Below, in pieces: positions 18,722 to 20,626 of a DNA stretch of 20,626 nucleotides. The translations under genes were made by a program, and so were the position numbers. The stretch comes from Candidatus Parcubacteria bacterium (GTDB taxonomy: Bacteria > Patescibacteriota > Saccharimonadia > Saccharimonadales > Saccharimonadaceae): positions 1 through 20,626 of the forward strand of contig JAEWBQ010000027.1 of NCBI GenBank assembly GCA_023391075.1. The letters are read 5' to 3'. Position 1 is the stretch's first letter. Each line of letters begins with the position of its first letter. The notes beneath the pieces are model-generated. The model was given only the letters and a program-made list of their open reading frames with translations, made no database searches and was not told the DNA's origin.

Positions 18722-18749
18722 CTAAGTACTAACTAATAGGGGAAATACT

Positions 18750-20626
18750 ATGAGTACAATTCACGTGGTCAAACGCGATGGCACCCGCGAACCATTTGAC
18801 GCCAACAAGATTAATTTGGCGCTCGTAAAGGCAAGCGAGGGGCTGCCTGATCAAATCAGCAAGGTTGTCCAGGTGGCGAGCGAAGTCCAGCTGACATTAT
18901 TTGACGGCATCACCAGCGAACAGCTCGACGAAGCGGTCATCCAAACGGCTCTGCAAAACGTCAAGGACGACCCTGACTTTGATAAAATTGCTGCCCGACT
19001 GCTACTGAAGACCATCTATAAAGGCGTACTCGGCGACTACGATACCGACGACGAACTGAAGAAACTGCACGCCAAGCAGTTCCCGGTCTATTTGAAGCAA
19101 GCTGTCAAAGATGGCCTGCTCGACGCGCGTATGATCGAGACCGATCGCTTTGATCTCAAAAAGATCGCCGCCGCACTCGACCCATCACGCGACAAACTCA
19201 GTAAGTACCTGGGTGTGATTACGAACAAGAACCGCTATGCCCTGCGCAAGGGTCGCGGTGAACCGCTCGAGGTGCCGCAGTTTACTCACATGCGTATCGC
19301 CATGGGTATGAGCCTGAACGCCAAGAACCCGACCGAAGAAGCGATTGATTTTTATAAACATATGTCGAACCTCGACTACGTGCCAGGCGGTTCGACCCGC
19401 GTGAACGCTGGTGGTTCGTTCCCGCAACTGAGTAACTGTTTCCTGATCAACGTCGACGACAGCATGGATTCGATCTCCAAGAGCATTCGCGACACCATGT
19501 ATATCGCCAAAGGTACCGGCGGCATCGGCATCGGCTTTAGTAAACTCCGTGCGGCTGGCAGTCCAGTTAAGAGCACCAACACCGAAAGCACCGGCCCGAT
19601 TCCGTTCATGAAGATGATCGACACCGCGCTGTTTGCCGTCTCGCGTAAGGGCAAGAAGGCCGGCGCCGCTGCGCTCTACATGGAAAACTGGCACCTGAAC
19701 TTCCCCCAGTTCCTCGACCTGCGCCAGAACTCGGGCGACCCGTACCTCCGCACCCGGTTTGCCAACACCGCGGTCTTTATGAGTGATGAATTTATGCGCC
19801 GCGTCGAAAAAGACCAGGACTGGTACCTGTTTGATCCAGCGGACGTCATGGACCTGACCGAACTTTACGGCGAAGCCTTCGCGGAACGCTACAATCACTA
19901 CATCAAGGAGGCCAAAGCCGGCCGCATCAAGCGCTTCGAAGTCATCTCGGCCAAGGAGCAATTCCGCCAGATGCTGATCAGCCTGCAGGCAACTGGCCAC
20001 CCATGGATGACCTGGAAGGACGCCATCAACGTCCGCGCGCTCAATAACAACACCGGTACGATTCACCTCTCTAACCTCTGTACCGAAATCACCCTGCCCC
20101 AGGACAACGAGAATATCGCTGTCTGTAACCTGGTGAGTATCAATTTGGTGGCGCACCTGACTGCTGACAAGACCTGGGACTGGGATCGCCTCAAAGACAG
20201 TGTCCGCAGCGCTATCCGCCAGCTCGATAATCTGTGTGACATCACGACGCTGCCTGTGCCAGAAGCCGTCCATGCCAACCTGCAGACCCGCGCGCTCGGC
20301 CTCGGCTTCATGGGCTTTACTGACGTCGTCGAGCAGCTTGGTATCAGCTACGAATCTGACGAAGCCTACGACCTAGTCGACCAGCTGACGGAATTCATCA
20401 GCTACCACGCCATCGACATGTCAGCCGATCTCGCCAAAGAACTGGGCAGCTACCCAGCCTACAAGGGAAGTGGCTGGAGCAAGGGCATCCTCCCGATCGA
20501 CACCATCGACACGCTGGCAACCGAGCGTAAGAGCAAGGTCAATGTTAGCCGCGCCGCCCGCCTCGACTGGGAAGCGCTCCGCAAGAAGGTCAAGAAGGGT
20601 ATGCGCAACGCGACCCTGATGGCGAT
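18750..20626 (+). CDS. nrdA: Class I ribonucleoside-diphosphate reductase large subunit, 3' end cut by window edge
   Basis: The 625 visible residues run to the window edge (family about 750-800). The protein reduces ribonucleoside diphosphates to deoxy forms with the NrdB radical subunit. An ATP-cone at about residues 3-90 (IHVVKRDGTREPFDANKINL) allows allosteric activity control. The barrel shows C230 in LSNCFLINVDDS and C459 in AVCNLVS as the redox pair, and the radical-site NLCTEI with N442, C444 and E446. Later blocks GILPIDT and DWEALRKKVKKGMRNATLMA match E. coli NrdA. The start is set by AGGGGA about 9 nt before the ATG. No class II or III features are seen; nrdB is not in the window. 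Regulation appears elaborate, as described for the upstream region. Confidence 0.95.
   Translation, partial: MSTIHVVKRDGTREPFDANKINLALVKASEGLPDQISKVVQVASEVQLTLFDGITSEQLDEAVIQTALQNVKDDPDFDKIAARLLLKTIYKGVLGDYDTDDELKKLHAKQFPVYLKQAVKDGLLDARMIETDRFDLKKIAAALDPSRDKLSKYLGVITNKNRYALRKGRGEPLEVPQFTHMRIAMGMSLNAKNPTEEAIDFYKHMSNLDYVPGGSTRVNAGGSFPQLSNCFLINVDDSMDSISKSIRDTMYIAKGTGGIGIGFSKLRAAGSPVKSTNTESTGPIPFMKMIDTALFAVSRKGKKAGAAALYMENWHLNFPQFLDLRQNSGDPYLRTRFANTAVFMSDEFMRRVEKDQDWYLFDPADVMDLTELYGEAFAERYNHYIKEAKAGRIKRFEVISAKEQFRQMLISLQATGHPWMTWKDAINVRALNNNTGTIHLSNLCTEITLPQDNENIAVCNLVSINLVAHLTADKTWDWDRLKDSVRSAIRQLDNLCDITTLPVPEAVHANLQTRALGLGFMGFTDVVEQLGISYESDEAYDLVDQLTEFISYHAIDMSADLAKELGSYPAYKGSGWSKGILPIDTIDTLATERKSKVNVSRAARLDWEALRKKVKKGMRNATLMA

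Larger units (their letters stand above)
18326..18749 (+). other. 424-bp intergenic regulatory region upstream of nrdA
   Basis: No credible gene lies here. It holds, in order: the leader of the divergent gene, a NrdR-like box, two DnaA-box-like sites, a sigma70-type promoter, a repeated CATATGTAG, the AAAACAAACAC motif, a foldable leader and a Shine-Dalgarno (AGGGGA, about 18736-18741) before the nrdA ATG. Each is listed separately. Confidence 0.8.

Noticed and set aside
19185..20273. Minus-strand frame of 362 codons opposite nrdA
   Set aside because: The plus strand encodes conserved RNR motifs across the same stretch; the antisense product resembles nothing and lacks translation signals.
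1..20626. CRISPR array or transposon
   Set aside because: I found no regularly spaced repeats and no transposase or intact integrase motifs on either strand.

Overview
This window looks like chromosomal DNA from a Patescibacteria/CPR bacterium, most probably Candidatus Saccharibacteria (TM7). The basis is a VirB2/TrbC-like pilin with the sequence style common in CPR, a MurE with a shortened N-terminus, two FemAB-type transferases, a bifunctional PGI/PMI, compact gene packing, and moderate GC (about half, estimated by eye). The assignment is inference; no 16S rRNA gene is present. The large genes read intact under the standard code, but none of the 19 complete genes ends in TGA (14 TAA, 5 TAG).

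Layout. 1-212: 5' part of a type IV secretion pilin-like gene (-). 311-1706: tRNA-Ser(GCT), a proline-rich two-helix membrane protein, tRNA-Arg(GCG) with a duplicated 3' end 166 bp downstream, and convergent tRNA-Ser(GGA). 1781-3814: a MacB-type ABC transporter pair. 3811-4851: bifunctional glucose/mannose-6-phosphate isomerase (-) with a 33-bp palindrome over its promoter. 5051-5545: acidic Ala/Pro-rich protein. 5609-7588: groEL and groES (-) under a CIRCE operator. 7605-8042: a stand-alone phosphohexomutase domain-I-like protein (-). 8165-8884: two small unknown genes. 8976-13713: FemAB1, MurE (-), TsaD and FemAB2 (-), covering peptidoglycan precursor and cross-bridge synthesis plus the tRNA t6A enzyme. 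13873-16422: valS. 16419-16754: small membrane protein (-). 16966-17819: HIT hydrolase and rlmH operon (-). 17860-17951: tRNA-Ser(CGA). 17993-18325: unknown small protein (-). 18750-end: class I ribonucleotide reductase large subunit, incomplete at the window edge, behind a 424-bp regulatory region.

Two expression styles coexist. At least eight first-in-operon genes have a -10 box (TATACT, TACAAT or TATAAT) only 6-8 nt upstream of the start codon, which predicts leaderless mRNAs. Others carry Shine-Dalgarno sites (groES, groEL, pgi, the permease, the small unknowns, nrdA). A third group shares an 11-mer, AAAACAAACAC, in sense orientation in the 5' leader of four genes. The nrdA upstream region combines a NrdR-like box, two DnaA-box-like sites one helical turn apart, a sigma70-type promoter, a repeated CATATGTAG and a foldable leader. 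The tRNA-Arg locus looks like the scar of a site-specific integration. No CRISPR array, transposase or intact mobile element was seen.
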